Source: UBA1723 sp045641065
Lineage (GTDB): Bacteria; Bacteroidota; Bacteroidia; Bacteroidales; Paludibacteraceae
DNA: 14,148 nucleotides
NCBI GenBank assembly: GCA_045641065.1
Contig: JAZUGF010000073.1
Location: 1 to 14,148 of the forward strand
Direction of reading: 5' to 3'
In this document: positions 6,528 to 14,148 of the stretch, in pieces
Numbering within the stretch: the stretch's first letter is position 1
Layout of the letters: each line of letters opens with the position of its first letter
Notes under the pieces: model-generated
The model's database searches: none
The model's input: the letters and a program-made list of their open reading frames with translations, nothing else
What the model was told of the DNA's origin: nothing
Translations under genes and position numbers: made by a program

Positions 6528-6560
6528 AAGGGCAGGCCTCGTACCTGCCCTTATGTTTTT
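6528..6560 (+). terminator. intrinsic terminator after cvpA
   Basis: A perfect 9-bp G/C-rich stem (AAGGGCAGG 6528-6536 / CCTGCCCTT 6544-6552) closes a 7-base loop and is followed by five T (6556-6560). It begins 4 bases after the cvpA stop. A near copy of the 3' arm and T tract follows at 6561-6584 (GCCTGCCTTT then seven T), which could pair instead with GGCAGGC at 6531-6537. Confidence 0.82.
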
Positions 6561-6606
6561 ATGCCTGCCTTTGTTATTTTTTTATCAAATTCGTATAGAG
6601 GTCTGC

Positions 6607-6637
6607 TTTAATTTGGCAGATTAAAACCCTACCTTTG
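6607..6637 (+). promoter_or_regulatory. candidate promoter of the AddB-like nuclease gene
   Basis: TACCTTTG at 6630-6637 is a full match to the -7 consensus TAnnTTTG. A weak -33 element TTTA (6607-6610) sits 19 bases upstream. Transcription would start near 6644. The short leader contains a five-codon frame, ATG at 6651 to TGA at 6665 (M-N-K-C), in frame with the nuclease gene, which excludes an earlier start. Confidence 0.55.
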
Positions 6638-6671
6638 TGGCATAATACTAATGAATAAATGTTGAAGCATA

Positions 6672-9635
6672 ATGAGAAAAGGATCTAAACCATTTTTGAA
6701 TTTAGTCGCGGAAGATTTGAAGTCTCACGATAATTTGGAAAACTCATTACTTGTTTTCCCTAACCGTCGTGCAATTTTGTTTTTCAATGAGTCGTGGGTA
6801 GAAGATTTTGATAATCCAGTTTTTGCTCTGGATTCAACAACTATTCAGGATCTTTTCCATTCAATGTCTCCTTACACTGTTCCCGATGAATTGGTCCTTT
6901 TAATCGAACTTTTTAATACTATAAAGGATACTCACCCTGATATATTAGGTTCAGATCCAAATTTTGATAAATTCTATTTCTGGGGACAGACGTTACTTTC
7001 TGATTTTGACGATATCGACAAAAACCGAGTTAATGCTCAGGCATTGTTCTCGAATGTGGCTGATCTTCAACATGTGAAGGACTTTTCATTCCTTACAGAT
7101 ACACAGATTAAAGTGTTGGAGCATTTCTTCTCTACATTCTCTGTCGACGCTCAGAATGAAAAAATCCAATTGTTCGCCAAACTATGGGAGAATCTGTATT
7201 CTATCTATCTTGCATTTAAAAAGCGTCTACAGAGCAAAGACCAGGCGTATGAAGGAATGCTGATGCTTGATGTCGTAGAGCGTCTAAAAAGCGGTGAAAT
7301 CGATGATTCTAAGTATGGTAAACTCATTTTCATCGGGTTTAATGTGTTAAGCAGAACGGAATATTCTCTCTTCAAAAGATATAGAGATTCCAAACGTGCG
7401 GAGTTTTACTGGGATTACGATGTTTACTACTCCGCACCAGATTCAATTCAGGAAGCTGGGCTATTTATGCGACAGAATATAGTTGATTTCCCGTCGTCGC
7501 TAAAAGAACCGTCTTTATTCGACAACTATTCAAAGCCGAAGAAAATCAACTTTATCAGCACATCTTCTGACAGTGCTCAGGCTGGTTATGTGTCTAAGTT
7601 TTTAAGCAATACATCTAAAATTGTTGTTGACGAAAAGAGCGGTGAAAAGGAAAAAATCGATCGAAGGACGGCAATCGTACTTTGTGATGAGACTTTGCTT
7701 TTGCCTGTAATGCATTCAATACCTAATGATAAAGAGATGGCGTTGAATGTGACTATGGGATTCCCCGTGTCGCAAACGCCAATCACAAGTTTGATCAACG
7801 CTCTTGCCAATTACCATGTCTATCTTGACGAGAGAAAACCAAAGACAGTGGCGTTGTCGTTGATTGAGCCAATTGCTAACCACTCTTATATCAAGAGCGT
7901 ATTTCCTGAGGTGACAGATAAGATCACTCTCATGAAAAGAGAAAAGAATATATTCCCTGCTGTCTCAACCTTCGAAAACGATGATGATTTGTCGTTGCTT
8001 TTAAAACCTGCGGTGGATTCGACTGAATTTATCGACAGATTGAAGAAGGTTTTGATTAAGATCTCCACTCATGAGCCTCACTATTCTCTATATTCTGACC
8101 TTTATAATGAATCTTTATTCCGCGTTTACAATATCCTTGTGAGATTCGCTGATGATGTTTGTTCGGAAAACTTGTCGATGAGTGTTGCACTGACAGCCCA
8201 GCTTTTGATGAAGGTTGTGGCTCAGACAAAAGTGCCTTTCCACGGAGAGCCGATCGAAGGATTACAGGTGATGGGATTCTTGGAGACTCGTGGATTGGAT
8301 TTCTCACATATCTGTTTGCTATCCGCGTCGAACAAACAACTTCCTCCTTCTGCTGAGATTACCTCTTTCATTCCTCATTCAATACGAGCAGGTTTTGAAA
8401 TGACGTCGGTTGAGCAGAAGAATGCTTTGTTTGCTTACTATTTCTATCGTTTGATACAACGTGCGGATGATGTGACTTTAGTATATAATTCCTCAACTGA
8501 TAGTCAGACTACGGATGGTCAGATGAGTCGTTATATGCTTCAAATGTTGGTGGAAAACAAGAATTTTGAAATTAAAAAATACGACATTGAGAATGTGGTT
8601 CCTTCAATCTCTACTGAATCTTGGTCTGTCAAAAATAACGATGAAATCGCTAAAAAGTTATTAGATAGATTCTCGACTGATCCAGAAAGACCATTGTCAC
8701 CTTCGGCAATCAATATTTATTTTGAGTGCCCGTTAAAGTTCTACTTCAAGTATGCTTTAGGTTTGAAAGAGCCTGATCAAGATGACGATGGAATTTCATC
8801 AACTGATATGGGTACAATCTTTCATGCTGTCATGGAGGAGATTTATGCCGATTTGGTAAAAAAGAAAGGAAAGTCCATTTCATCGGATGATTTGAAGTCG
8901 TTGAGAAAGGAAGATATCTATTCTATCATTGACCATTTTATCAATGTCCATTATTACAAGATCGATAAATATAAAACTTTACCGAAAACGGTTTCTCAGT
9001 TTCATGGCCACCTTTTGGTTGCAAGAGATCTGCTTCAGGAGTTTGTACGCAAACAGCTTATCGTAGATTCCAAGTTAAAAGATTTGAACTATCTTGCATC
9101 AGAGGAAAAAGTTGTTGTGCCTATTGAAGTCGACGTGAATGGATCAAAACAGCAGATTTATGTTGGTGGAGTGGTTGACCGTCAGGATAGTGTCGACGGT
9201 GGTAAACGAAGAATAGTCGATTACAAGACTGGTGGTGAAACTCCGTCGTCAATTAAAGATATTGATGACCTATTTGCTTATACTAACCGAAAGAAGGTTC
9301 ATTATCAGCTGCAGATTCTAATTTACTCTTCGCTTATTCACAAAGCAAAGTGTGTTGATGTTACTCCTGTATTGGATTTCGTTAATCAGAAAACGGAAGA
9401 TGTTGAGTGTGTACTCAGTGTTTCCAAAGAGGTTGTCGGAGACAAGGGGAAACCTAAAAAAATCGATGAACCAATACTTGTCAATGACGAATTCTGCGAT
9501 GAATTCGATGGTAAATTACAAAATGCGTTGTCGGATATCTTCAATGTCAACAGAGATTTCACGCAAACAGAGGAACCTGAGAAATTCTGCGATATGTGTG
9601 CATTTATGCAGATTTGTAGAAAGAGGAAGGAATGA
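6672..9635 (+). CDS. AddB-like PD-(D/E)XK nuclease with iron-sulfur cluster motif
   Basis: The protein (987 residues) resembles AddB/RecB-type subunits that work in double-strand break resection. Residues about 20-660 are a degenerate UvrD-like helicase scaffold: V-F-P-N-R-R-A (28-34) near the start and E-T-R-G-L-D-F (538-544) in the motif V region, but no Walker A P-loop, so ATP-driven unwinding by this subunit is unlikely. The C-terminal nuclease domain starts at S-P-S-A-I-N-I-Y-F-E-C-P (676-687). Expected catalytic residues are His718, Asp836 and Asp850-x-Lys852 with Gln879. Cys686 together with C-x2-C-x5-C (973, 976, 982) reproduces the AddB 4Fe-4S staple spacing. The usual partner, an AddA helicase-nuclease, is not adjacent: cvpA lies upstream and a small membrane protein downstream. 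It has its own promoter candidate. I leave the symbol blank because no addA supports it here. Confidence 0.85.
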   Translation: MRKGSKPFLNLVAEDLKSHDNLENSLLVFPNRRAILFFNESWVEDFDNPVFALDSTTIQDLFHSMSPYTVPDELVLLIELFNTIKDTHPDILGSDPNFDKFYFWGQTLLSDFDDIDKNRVNAQALFSNVADLQHVKDFSFLTDTQIKVLEHFFSTFSVDAQNEKIQLFAKLWENLYSIYLAFKKRLQSKDQAYEGMLMLDVVERLKSGEIDDSKYGKLIFIGFNVLSRTEYSLFKRYRDSKRAEFYWDYDVYYSAPDSIQEAGLFMRQNIVDFPSSLKEPSLFDNYSKPKKINFISTSSDSAQAGYVSKFLSNTSKIVVDEKSGEKEKIDRRTAIVLCDETLLLPVMHSIPNDKEMALNVTMGFPVSQTPITSLINALANYHVYLDERKPKTVALSLIEPIANHSYIKSVFPEVTDKITLMKREKNIFPAVSTFENDDDLSLLLKPAVDSTEFIDRLKKVLIKISTHEPHYSLYSDLYNESLFRVYNILVRFADDVCSENLSMSVALTAQLLMKVVAQTKVPFHGEPIEGLQVMGFLETRGLDFSHICLLSASNKQLPPSAEITSFIPHSIRAGFEMTSVEQKNALFAYYFYRLIQRADDVTLVYNSSTDSQTTDGQMSRYMLQMLVENKNFEIKKYDIENVVPSISTESWSVKNNDEIAKKLLDRFSTDPERPLSPSAINIYFECPLKFYFKYALGLKEPDQDDDGISSTDMGTIFHAVMEEIYADLVKKKGKSISSDDLKSLRKEDIYSIIDHFINVHYYKIDKYKTLPKTVSQFHGHLLVARDLLQEFVRKQLIVDSKLKDLNYLASEEKVVVPIEVDVNGSKQQIYVGGVVDRQDSVDGGKRRIVDYKTGGETPSSIKDIDDLFAYTNRKKVHYQLQILIYSSLIHKAKCVDVTPVLDFVNQKTEDVECVLSVSKEVVGDKGKPKKIDEPILVNDEFCDEFDGKLQNALSDIFNVNRDFTQTEEPEKFCDMCAFMQICRKRKE

Positions 9636-9657
9636 TGGAAAAACAAATCGTCAGAAT

Positions 9658-9710
9658 GTAGAGACGTCGTATTACGGCGTCTCTGTAGGGAAAAACCCTT
9701 ACGTTTTACA
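9658..9710 (+). repeat. GAGACG/CGTCTC palindrome and second small hairpin after the nuclease gene
   Basis: AGAGACGTCG (9660-9669) pairs with CGGCGTCTCT (9675-9684) over 10 positions, including one U.G, around a TATTA loop. A second hairpin follows immediately: GTAGGG (9685-9690) with CCCtTAC (9696-9702), loop AAAAA, then GTTTTAC. The first palindrome shares its arms with the terminator at 50-71 and resembles 5808-5833. It may serve as the terminator of the nuclease gene, but the T tract is short. It also looks like a member of a dispersed intergenic palindrome family. Confidence 0.55.
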
Positions 9711-9736
9711 GAAGAAACCGTCACAAAAGCGCGAAT

Positions 9737-9961
9737 ATGCTACGTCATCAATTTTCCTTATATGATGAAAGAGGTAGCTTCTGTGGCACAAAAAAATATA
9801 AAAACGGAATTTTGATCTTCAGCTATTTGGATGAGATAGAGTATTATGATATTAAAAATCACATCTGTTATTCTTTAGGTATTAATCCTTTTTTTATTTT
9901 TGCAAACAAACAGGAAAAACTATGTTCTGTTTTTTTGACCGTATTTAATGCGGTTTGTTAA
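9737..9961 (+). CDS. doubtful small ORF, 74 residues
   Basis: An ATG at 9737 opens 74 codons with a plausible start (M-L-R-H-Q-F-S-L-Y-D-E-R-G) and a middle rich in Tyr, Ile and Phe. I recognise no family, membrane segment or motif. Against it: the region is A/T-rich enough to give such residues by chance, its last 67 bases contain a full -7 promoter match (9895-9902) and hairpins, and its C-terminal residues look unstructured. It could be a small real gene, a remnant, or no gene at all. Apart from this ORF, the spacer 9636-9993 holds only the palindromes and the promoter candidate. Confidence 0.25.
   Translation: MLRHQFSLYDERGSFCGTKKYKNGILIFSYLDEIEYYDIKNHICYSLGINPFFIFANKQEKLCSVFLTVFNAVC
9895..9902 (+). 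promoter_or_regulatory. candidate -7 box for the YcxB-like gene
   Basis: TATTTTTG at 9895-9902, followed by CA, is a full match to TAnnTTTG. No good TTTG lies 19-21 bases upstream; TTTA at 9874-9877 is the nearest. Transcription would start near 9909, giving an 85-base leader that can fold: bases 9913-9920 with 9929-9936, and ACCG (9939-9942 region) with CGGT (9951-9954). Confidence 0.5.
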
Positions 9962-9993
9962 GAAGACCTTAGAATATAAAATTTAACAGCTTT

Positions 9994-10497
9994 ATGGAGA
10001 TAAAGAATGAAACTCGCCTGACTTATGAGATTTTGACAGATGTGATGATGTCAAAGAAAAAGTTCATTATCACTTCATGGATTACCACTTTTCTGGCGGT
10101 GTCCCTTTTTGAACTGGCTATTTGTCCTAGCGGTTTTTTCCCTTGGTGGGTTAATCTATTGTTGGGTGGAATATTCTTGGCTTTCAGTCGGGTGCAATCA
10201 AATATTAGCACTCCGAAGAGATTGAAGAAAACATATAAAAAAATTATTGGTGAAGGAGAATCCCGTCACTCTTTTCTTTTTAAGGATGAAGAAGTGGAAT
10301 GCCATGTAAGCAATGAAGTGACACCTGAAGCACATGCCATCTATCCCTATAGTAGTTTGACTGGATGGGAATTCGTAAAGAATTACCTAGTTCTTTATGT
10401 CTCCAAGTATCAGCAAATAACGATTGATTTGAATGGATTCGACTCCGAAGAGGATAAGAATGCGGTCCTCGCCTCTATGACCAAATATTTAATTTAG
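9994..10497 (+). CDS. two-TM membrane protein with YcxB-like C-terminal domain
   Basis: The 167 residues have a short charged N-terminus, two hydrophobic segments (about 24-44 and 50-66) separated by P-S-G-F-F-P-W-W, and a soluble C-terminal domain from about residue 78. This domain (F-L-F-K-D-E-E-V-E, then Y-P-Y-S-S-L-T-G-W-E, then a Tyr-rich strand and D-S-E-E-D-K-N-A-V) resembles the YcxB-like domain of bacterial membrane proteins, whose function is unknown. The two TM segments with a short turn place both ends on the same side, probably the cytoplasm (positive residues K-K-K at 21-23 and K-R-L-K-K after TM2). The ATG at 9994 fits the layout. It stands alone between the nuclease gene and a converging operon and shows no sign of joint function with either. 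Confidence 0.65.
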   Translation: MEIKNETRLTYEILTDVMMSKKKFIITSWITTFLAVSLFELAICPSGFFPWWVNLLLGGIFLAFSRVQSNISTPKRLKKTYKKIIGEGESRHSFLFKDEEVECHVSNEVTPEAHAIYPYSSLTGWEFVKNYLVLYVSKYQQITIDLNGFDSEEDKNAVLASMTKYLI

Positions 10498-10521
10498 ATT
10501 TGAACAGAAATTTACAAAAAT

Positions 10522-10562
10522 AAAGGAGTTCGTGCTACTTTGTGGTAGTATGGACTCCTTTT
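10522..10562. terminator. shared terminator hairpin between converging genes
   Basis: Bases 10522-10538 pair with 10545-10561 over 17 contiguous positions around a 6-base loop; the outer part is AAAGGAGT / ACTCCTTT, and four pairs in the middle are G.U or U.G when read rightward. Rightward the T tract is short (10559-10562). Leftward it is followed by a better T-rich run (TTTATTTTTG), but there the wobble pairs become A/C mismatches. It lies 25 bases after the YcxB-like gene and 21 bases beyond the stop of the ABC-F gene, so it probably serves both directions. Confidence 0.75.
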
Positions 10563-10582
10563 ATGTTGATGATTAACGATTA

Positions 10583-12481
10583 TTACGATATCTTTTCGTT
10601 CAATTCAAGCCAAATCATCTCCTTTTCATCGAGTTCTTCGATCACTTCCTGCATTCTGCTCGACAATTTCATGATCTCGTCGTTGCTCATCTGCTCTCCG
10701 CTGCCAAGTCTATCCTCGATCTCTTTTTTCTCTTTGCTCAACTTGTCGATGTCAATCTCAGTTTGCTCAAGTAGACGCTGCTCTTTGTAGCTCAACTTTG
10801 GTTTATCCATCGCAGTGTTGCGCTCACGTTTAGGTGCTGCCTCTGCTGGTTTTGCATTCTTTTCCTTCTCGGCTTTCTCCTTTTCATCGGACATTTCCTT
10901 CCAGATACGGTAGTCTGTATAGTTGCCAGGGAAGTCTTTTACTGAGTGGTCAGGATTGAACACAAACAAGTGGTCAACGATTCTATCCATGAAGTAACGG
11001 TCGTGGCTGACGATTAGTACGTTGCCACTGAACTCCATCAAGTATTCCTCAAGTACTGATAGTGTTGCGATGTCAAGGTCGTTTGTCGGCTCGTCGAGAA
11101 TCAAGAAATTTGGATTCTCCATCAAAACTCGACAAAGCTGAAGTCGACGCTTCTCACCACCAGACAATTTATAGATGTAGTCGTGCTGTCTGCTTGGGGC
11201 AAACAAGAATCTGCTCAACAGATTAGTGGCAGATAGTTTCACTCCTTGCTGCACCTCTACCTGATCTGCAATCTCAGAGATATATTCAACTACTTTTAGA
11301 GACTCCTTAAATTTAGGAAGCTCCTGACTGTAGTAACCAAAACGAACCGTCTGACCAATATTGATTTCTCCGCTATCAGGGCGAACCTCATTAAGAATCA
11401 TCTTTAGCAACGTCGTCTTTCCAGATCCGTTCTGGCCGACAATTCCGACTTTCTCGCCTTTAGCGAAATTGTAGTAGAACTCTTTTAAAAGAACCTTTTC
11501 ATCGTACTTTTTAGAAATATAGCAAAGCTCGATGATCTTGCTTCCAATATGGTTGGATTTCGACGCGAGTGTCAATTCAGCTTCAGAGCGTACACTCTTC
11601 AAACGTTTCTCAATGACATCAAATCTATCAATACGGCTGCGTGATTTTCCACCACGAGCCTGAGGCTGACGACGTATCCACTCCAACTCACGGCGGTAAG
11701 TGTTGCGTAGGTGGGCGATAGTGCGTTGCTCTACCTCCTCACGATGCTCCTTCTCCTCCAAGTAGTAGCTGTAGTTGCCTTGATATGTGTAGATTTGTGT
11801 GTCTGCGATTTCAAGGATCTTGTTGCAGACGTTGTCAAGGAAATATCTATCGTGTGTTACAAGCAATAGTGCTTTCTTCTCTTTTACAAGCATCTCCTCA
11901 AGCCACTCGACCATTCCAAGGTCAAGGTGGTTGGTAGGCTCGTCAAGCACAAGCAAATCGTGGTCGGAGATGATTGCCGATGCCAAAGCCACACGTTTGC
12001 GTGCTCCTCCTGAAAGTGTACTGATCTTTTGGTTGATGTCGCGTAGACCAAGACGTGATAGAGTGGAGATTACGGTAGTCTCAAGATTCCACGCGTTAAG
12101 TGCATCCATCTTATGCGACAAATCAGAAATCACATCGGCATCTGCACCATTGTTGATAGCGTTCTCATACTCCTTGATGACGGTAGTGATTTCTCCTGAT
12201 ACGTGGCGAAGTGCACCGTCGAGGATGCTTTCTCCATCATTGAATTTTGGGTCTTGATCAAGAAAACTGATTTTCAGATCTCTTCGACGAGTGATGTTGC
12301 CTGAATCTGCAGGCTCCTCACCCAAGATGATTTTCATCAGCGTACTCTTTCCGCAACCATTGCGTCCAATCAATGCAATCTTTTCTCCTACGTTGATAGT
12401 GAAGGTTACATTCTCAAAAAGGGCCAAGTCACCGAAGTTTTTGCTGACTTGCTGTATCTGAATTAGGTTTTCGTCTGTCAT
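10583..12481 (-). CDS. ABC-F family ATPase, Uup type
   Basis: ABC-F proteins are soluble double ATPases that bind the ribosomal E site and rescue or tune translation; they are not transporters. The 632 residues hold two ABC domains. The first has Walker A G-R-N-G-C-G-K-S-T (39-47), signature L-S-G-G-A (156-160) and Walker B ending L-D-E-P-T-N-H-L-D (179-187). The second has G-Q-N-G-S-G-K-T-T (349-357), L-S-G-G-E (439-443) and L-D-E-P-T-N-D-L-D (462-470). The P-site-tRNA-interaction linker lies between them (about 240-310, basic, R-R-Q-P-Q-A-R-G-G-K-S-R-S-R). A Lys/Glu/Ala-rich tail (530-560) leads to a C-terminal coiled coil (562-632), the mark of the Uup branch. All catalytic motifs look intact. 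It starts 6 bases after the mnmG stop, so the two are co-transcribed. A self-resistance role is possible for some ABC-F proteins but nothing here suggests it. Confidence 0.9.
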   Translation of the reverse strand: MTDENLIQIQQVSKNFGDLALFENVTFTINVGEKIALIGRNGCGKSTLMKIILGEEPADSGNITRRRDLKISFLDQDPKFNDGESILDGALRHVSGEITTVIKEYENAINNGADADVISDLSHKMDALNAWNLETTVISTLSRLGLRDINQKISTLSGGARKRVALASAIISDHDLLVLDEPTNHLDLGMVEWLEEMLVKEKKALLLVTHDRYFLDNVCNKILEIADTQIYTYQGNYSYYLEEKEHREEVEQRTIAHLRNTYRRELEWIRRQPQARGGKSRSRIDRFDVIEKRLKSVRSEAELTLASKSNHIGSKIIELCYISKKYDEKVLLKEFYYNFAKGEKVGIVGQNGSGKTTLLKMILNEVRPDSGEINIGQTVRFGYYSQELPKFKESLKVVEYISEIADQVEVQQGVKLSATNLLSRFLFAPSRQHDYIYKLSGGEKRRLQLCRVLMENPNFLILDEPTNDLDIATLSVLEEYLMEFSGNVLIVSHDRYFMDRIVDHLFVFNPDHSVKDFPGNYTDYRIWKEMSDEKEKAEKEKNAKPAEAAPKRERNTAMDKPKLSYKEQRLLEQTEIDIDKLSKEKKEIEDRLGSGEQMSNDEIMKLSSRMQEVIEELDEKEMIWLELNEKIS

Positions 12482-12487
12482 ATTATT

Positions 12488-14148
12488 TTATCTTCCCAAA
12501 AGAACTAATAGTATGTTAATGTCGCTTGGACTGATTCCTGAGATTCTGCTAGCCTGACCGATTGTCTCAGGATCAATGCGAGTTAATTTCTGGCGAGCCT
12601 CTGTAGAGATTGTCTTGATTGACATATAATCGAACTTGCCTTTGATCTTGATATTCTCAAGACGAGTAAGTTTATCAGCAATCTGCTGCTCACGTGTGAT
12701 ATAACCGCTGTATTTGATCTGGATCTCTGCGGCCTCTACGATTTCCTCACGTCTGTTAGGAATCTTGTCAATTGTCTCTTGCAATGCAGGAATTGCCTGA
12801 CGCAATGAATCAAAGTTTAGCTGTGGACGGTTGACCAAATCCACAAGTTTACAACCTTCACGGAGTGGGGAAGTGCCCTGTGTTTCCAAGAATGGGTTGA
12901 TCAATGCTGGCTTGATAGAGAAATTAGAAGTGAATTCTTTCAATCGGTTCACTTCCTCCTCTTTCTGAGTTAGCAAGTCGACGCGATCCTTACGTGCAAG
13001 ACCGATTTCTGCAGATTTGCGAGTCAAGCGGCTATCTGCGTCGTCCTGACGAAGCAAAATTCTATATTCTGCTCTCGAAGTGAACATACGGTATGGCTCA
13101 TCCACACCTTTAGTGATCAAATCGTCGATTAACACACCGATATATGCCTCATTTCTTGATAATACGAATTCCTGATTGCCGTGGCATTTCAAATGTGCGT
13201 TAATTCCAGCCATTAAGCCCTGTCCTGCGGCCTCTTCGTATCCTGTCGTACCATTTACCTGTCCGGCAAGGAAAAGTCCACCTACGAGCTTGCTTTCCAA
13301 TGTTGGATTAAGCTGAGTCGGATCAAAGTAATCGTATTCTATGGCGTAACCAGGGCGGTACACCTGAACATTCTCCAAACCTTTGATTGTGCGTAGTGCG
13401 TTTAGCTGAACATGAAGGGGTAGTGAAGATGAGAATCCGTTAAGGTAATACTCTTGTGTTGTCTCACCTTCGGGCTCAAGGAATAGCTGATGCTGGTTCT
13501 TGTCGGCGAAAGTCACAATCTTAGTCTCAATACTTGGACAGTAGCGAGGACCTACACTCTGAATCTGACCATTGTAGAGTGGTGACTCAGGCAAACCAGC
13601 ACGAAGGATCTCGTGAGTCTGCTCATTTGTGTATGTGATGAAGCACGGACGCTGCTTTAGCGGACGTGGCAGGAAATCTAAGTAAGAAAATTTATGGAAG
13701 TCGTTGTCTCCGTCTTGTGGAGCAAGCTCGTCGAAGTTGATTGTTCTACCGTCAATTCTGACTGGTGTGCCTGTCTTCATTCGTCCGACGTTGATGCCTT
13801 TTCCCATCAACTGCTCACTGATACCGTAAGAAGCTGGCTCAGAGATACGACCACCCTTTATCTGTTGTCTACCACAGTGCATCAGTCCGCTAAGGAAAGT
13901 ACCGGCTGTGATAACGATTGATTTTGCTTTGAATTCTGCACCAAGTGCAGTGCGTACTCCGCAAACCGAGTTGCCGTCAAACAATAATTCGTTTGCCATA
14001 TCTTGCCAGATGCAGAGATTGTTGGTATTCTCAAGAAGGCTTCTCCACTTCTCTGAGAATCTCTGACGGTCCGACTGACTACGTGGGCTCCACATAGCAG
14101 GACCTTTCGACTTGTTAAGCATACGGTACTGGATGGCAGTCAAGTCTG
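12488..14148 (-). CDS. mnmG: tRNA uridine-5-carboxymethylaminomethyl modification enzyme MnmG (5' end outside window)
   Basis: MnmG (GidA) is the FAD enzyme that, with MnmE, modifies U34 of several tRNAs. About 553 C-terminal residues are visible; the N-terminal FAD-binding G-x-G-x-x-G region, roughly 70-75 residues, is beyond the window edge. The frame is open to the edge: the codon at 14143-14141 is TTG inside D-L-T-A-I-Q-Y-R-M-L, matching the internal M-L-N-K-S-K-G-P-A region of the family, so it is not the start. Visible marks: G-G-R-I-S-E (about 97-102 counted from that TTG), R-M-K-T-G-T-P-V-R (121-129), the catalytic-cysteine motif P-R-Y-C-P-S-I-E (199-206), the FAD-contacting G-Q-V-N-G-T-T-G-Y-E-E-A (from about 292) and T-S-R-A-E-Y-R. 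The C-terminal helical domain that contacts MnmE and tRNA is complete. It is the upstream gene of an operon with the ABC-F ATPase. Confidence 0.95.
   Translation of the reverse strand, partial: DLTAIQYRMLNKSKGPAMWSPRSQSDRQRFSEKWRSLLENTNNLCIWQDMANELLFDGNSVCGVRTALGAEFKAKSIVITAGTFLSGLMHCGRQQIKGGRISEPASYGISEQLMGKGINVGRMKTGTPVRIDGRTINFDELAPQDGDNDFHKFSYLDFLPRPLKQRPCFITYTNEQTHEILRAGLPESPLYNGQIQSVGPRYCPSIETKIVTFADKNQHQLFLEPEGETTQEYYLNGFSSSLPLHVQLNALRTIKGLENVQVYRPGYAIEYDYFDPTQLNPTLESKLVGGLFLAGQVNGTTGYEEAAGQGLMAGINAHLKCHGNQEFVLSRNEAYIGVLIDDLITKGVDEPYRMFTSRAEYRILLRQDDADSRLTRKSAEIGLARKDRVDLLTQKEEEVNRLKEFTSNFSIKPALINPFLETQGTSPLREGCKLVDLVNRPQLNFDSLRQAIPALQETIDKIPNRREEIVEAAEIQIKYSGYITREQQIADKLTRLENIKIKGKFDYMSIKTISTEARQKLTRIDPETIGQASRISGISPSDINILLVLLGR

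Noticed and set aside
9352..9765. 137-codon plus-strand frame overlapping the nuclease C-terminus
   Set aside because: Most of it overlaps the Fe-S cysteine region of the nuclease in another frame, and its protein is Met/Ser/Arg-rich without motifs.
11799..12257. 152-codon plus-strand frame inside the ABC-F gene
   Set aside because: Ser/Arg-rich shadow of a well-supported ATPase gene with intact motifs, and no promoter or family resemblance.
14141..14143. Start codon of mnmG at the window end
   Set aside because: This TTG is an internal Leu codon: the frame stays open to the edge and the sequence matches an internal part of MnmG, so the gene is truncated by the window.
1..14148. Defence island, prophage, CRISPR array or new multi-gene system
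   Set aside because: All large genes are recognisable core functions or lone envelope proteins. The AddB-like nuclease is a repair-type subunit, and no cluster of unknown genes, integrase or spaced repeats is present.

Overview
The window looks like chromosomal DNA of a Bacteroidota bacterium, probably order Bacteroidales. The evidence is the order rimP-nusA-infB-cvpA, a lipoprotein with a Bacteroidetes-style acidic stretch after its lipobox cysteine, promoters of the TAnnTTTG (-7) type, A/T-rich translation starts mostly without Shine-Dalgarno sequences, and family-typical sequences of IF2, NusA, an AddB-like nuclease and a Uup-type ABC-F protein. Genus cannot be resolved by eye. Most of the window is core housekeeping DNA. 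I see no prophage, insertion sequence, CRISPR array, tRNA or rRNA, and no clear new multi-gene system.

Layout. Positions 1-77 hold the end of a rightward gene and a strong terminator. A leftward lipoprotein gene (159-878) is divergent from the translation operon, and a compact two-promoter region lies between them. Rightward come rimP (1089-1556) and nusA (1568-2857), then a strong terminator, then a 216-base spacer with a second promoter candidate and a long leader hairpin before infB (3074-5803). A terminator follows infB. Then come cvpA (5975-6523, TTG start), a terminator and a new promoter, a 987-residue AddB-like PD-(D/E)XK nuclease (6672-9635), a 358-base spacer with palindromes and one doubtful small ORF, and a two-TM YcxB-like membrane protein (9994-10497). 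A long hairpin at 10522-10561 separates this from a leftward pair: mnmG (12488 to the window end, 5' end missing) followed 6 bases later by a Uup-type ABC-F ATPase (10583-12481).

How the genes work together. RimP (30S maturation), NusA (transcription elongation and termination) and IF2 (translation initiation) form the classical nusA-infB group. Here it is cut by a terminator after nusA, and both halves have a structured leader. MnmG (tRNA wobble modification) and the ABC-F protein (ribosome-associated ATPase) form a second translation-linked operon. The AddB-like nuclease would be a recombinational repair subunit, but its usual partner AddA is not next to it.

The most interesting signals are regulatory. 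First, the rimP leader has a terminator-like hairpin right after its promoter, and that hairpin contains a full AGGAGG followed by a possible 8-codon leader ORF whose stop overlaps the rimP start. Second, the infB leader has a 16-bp G.U-containing stem with a three-codon ORF in its loop. Third, there is a small family of GAGAC...GTCTC palindromes just after stop codons.
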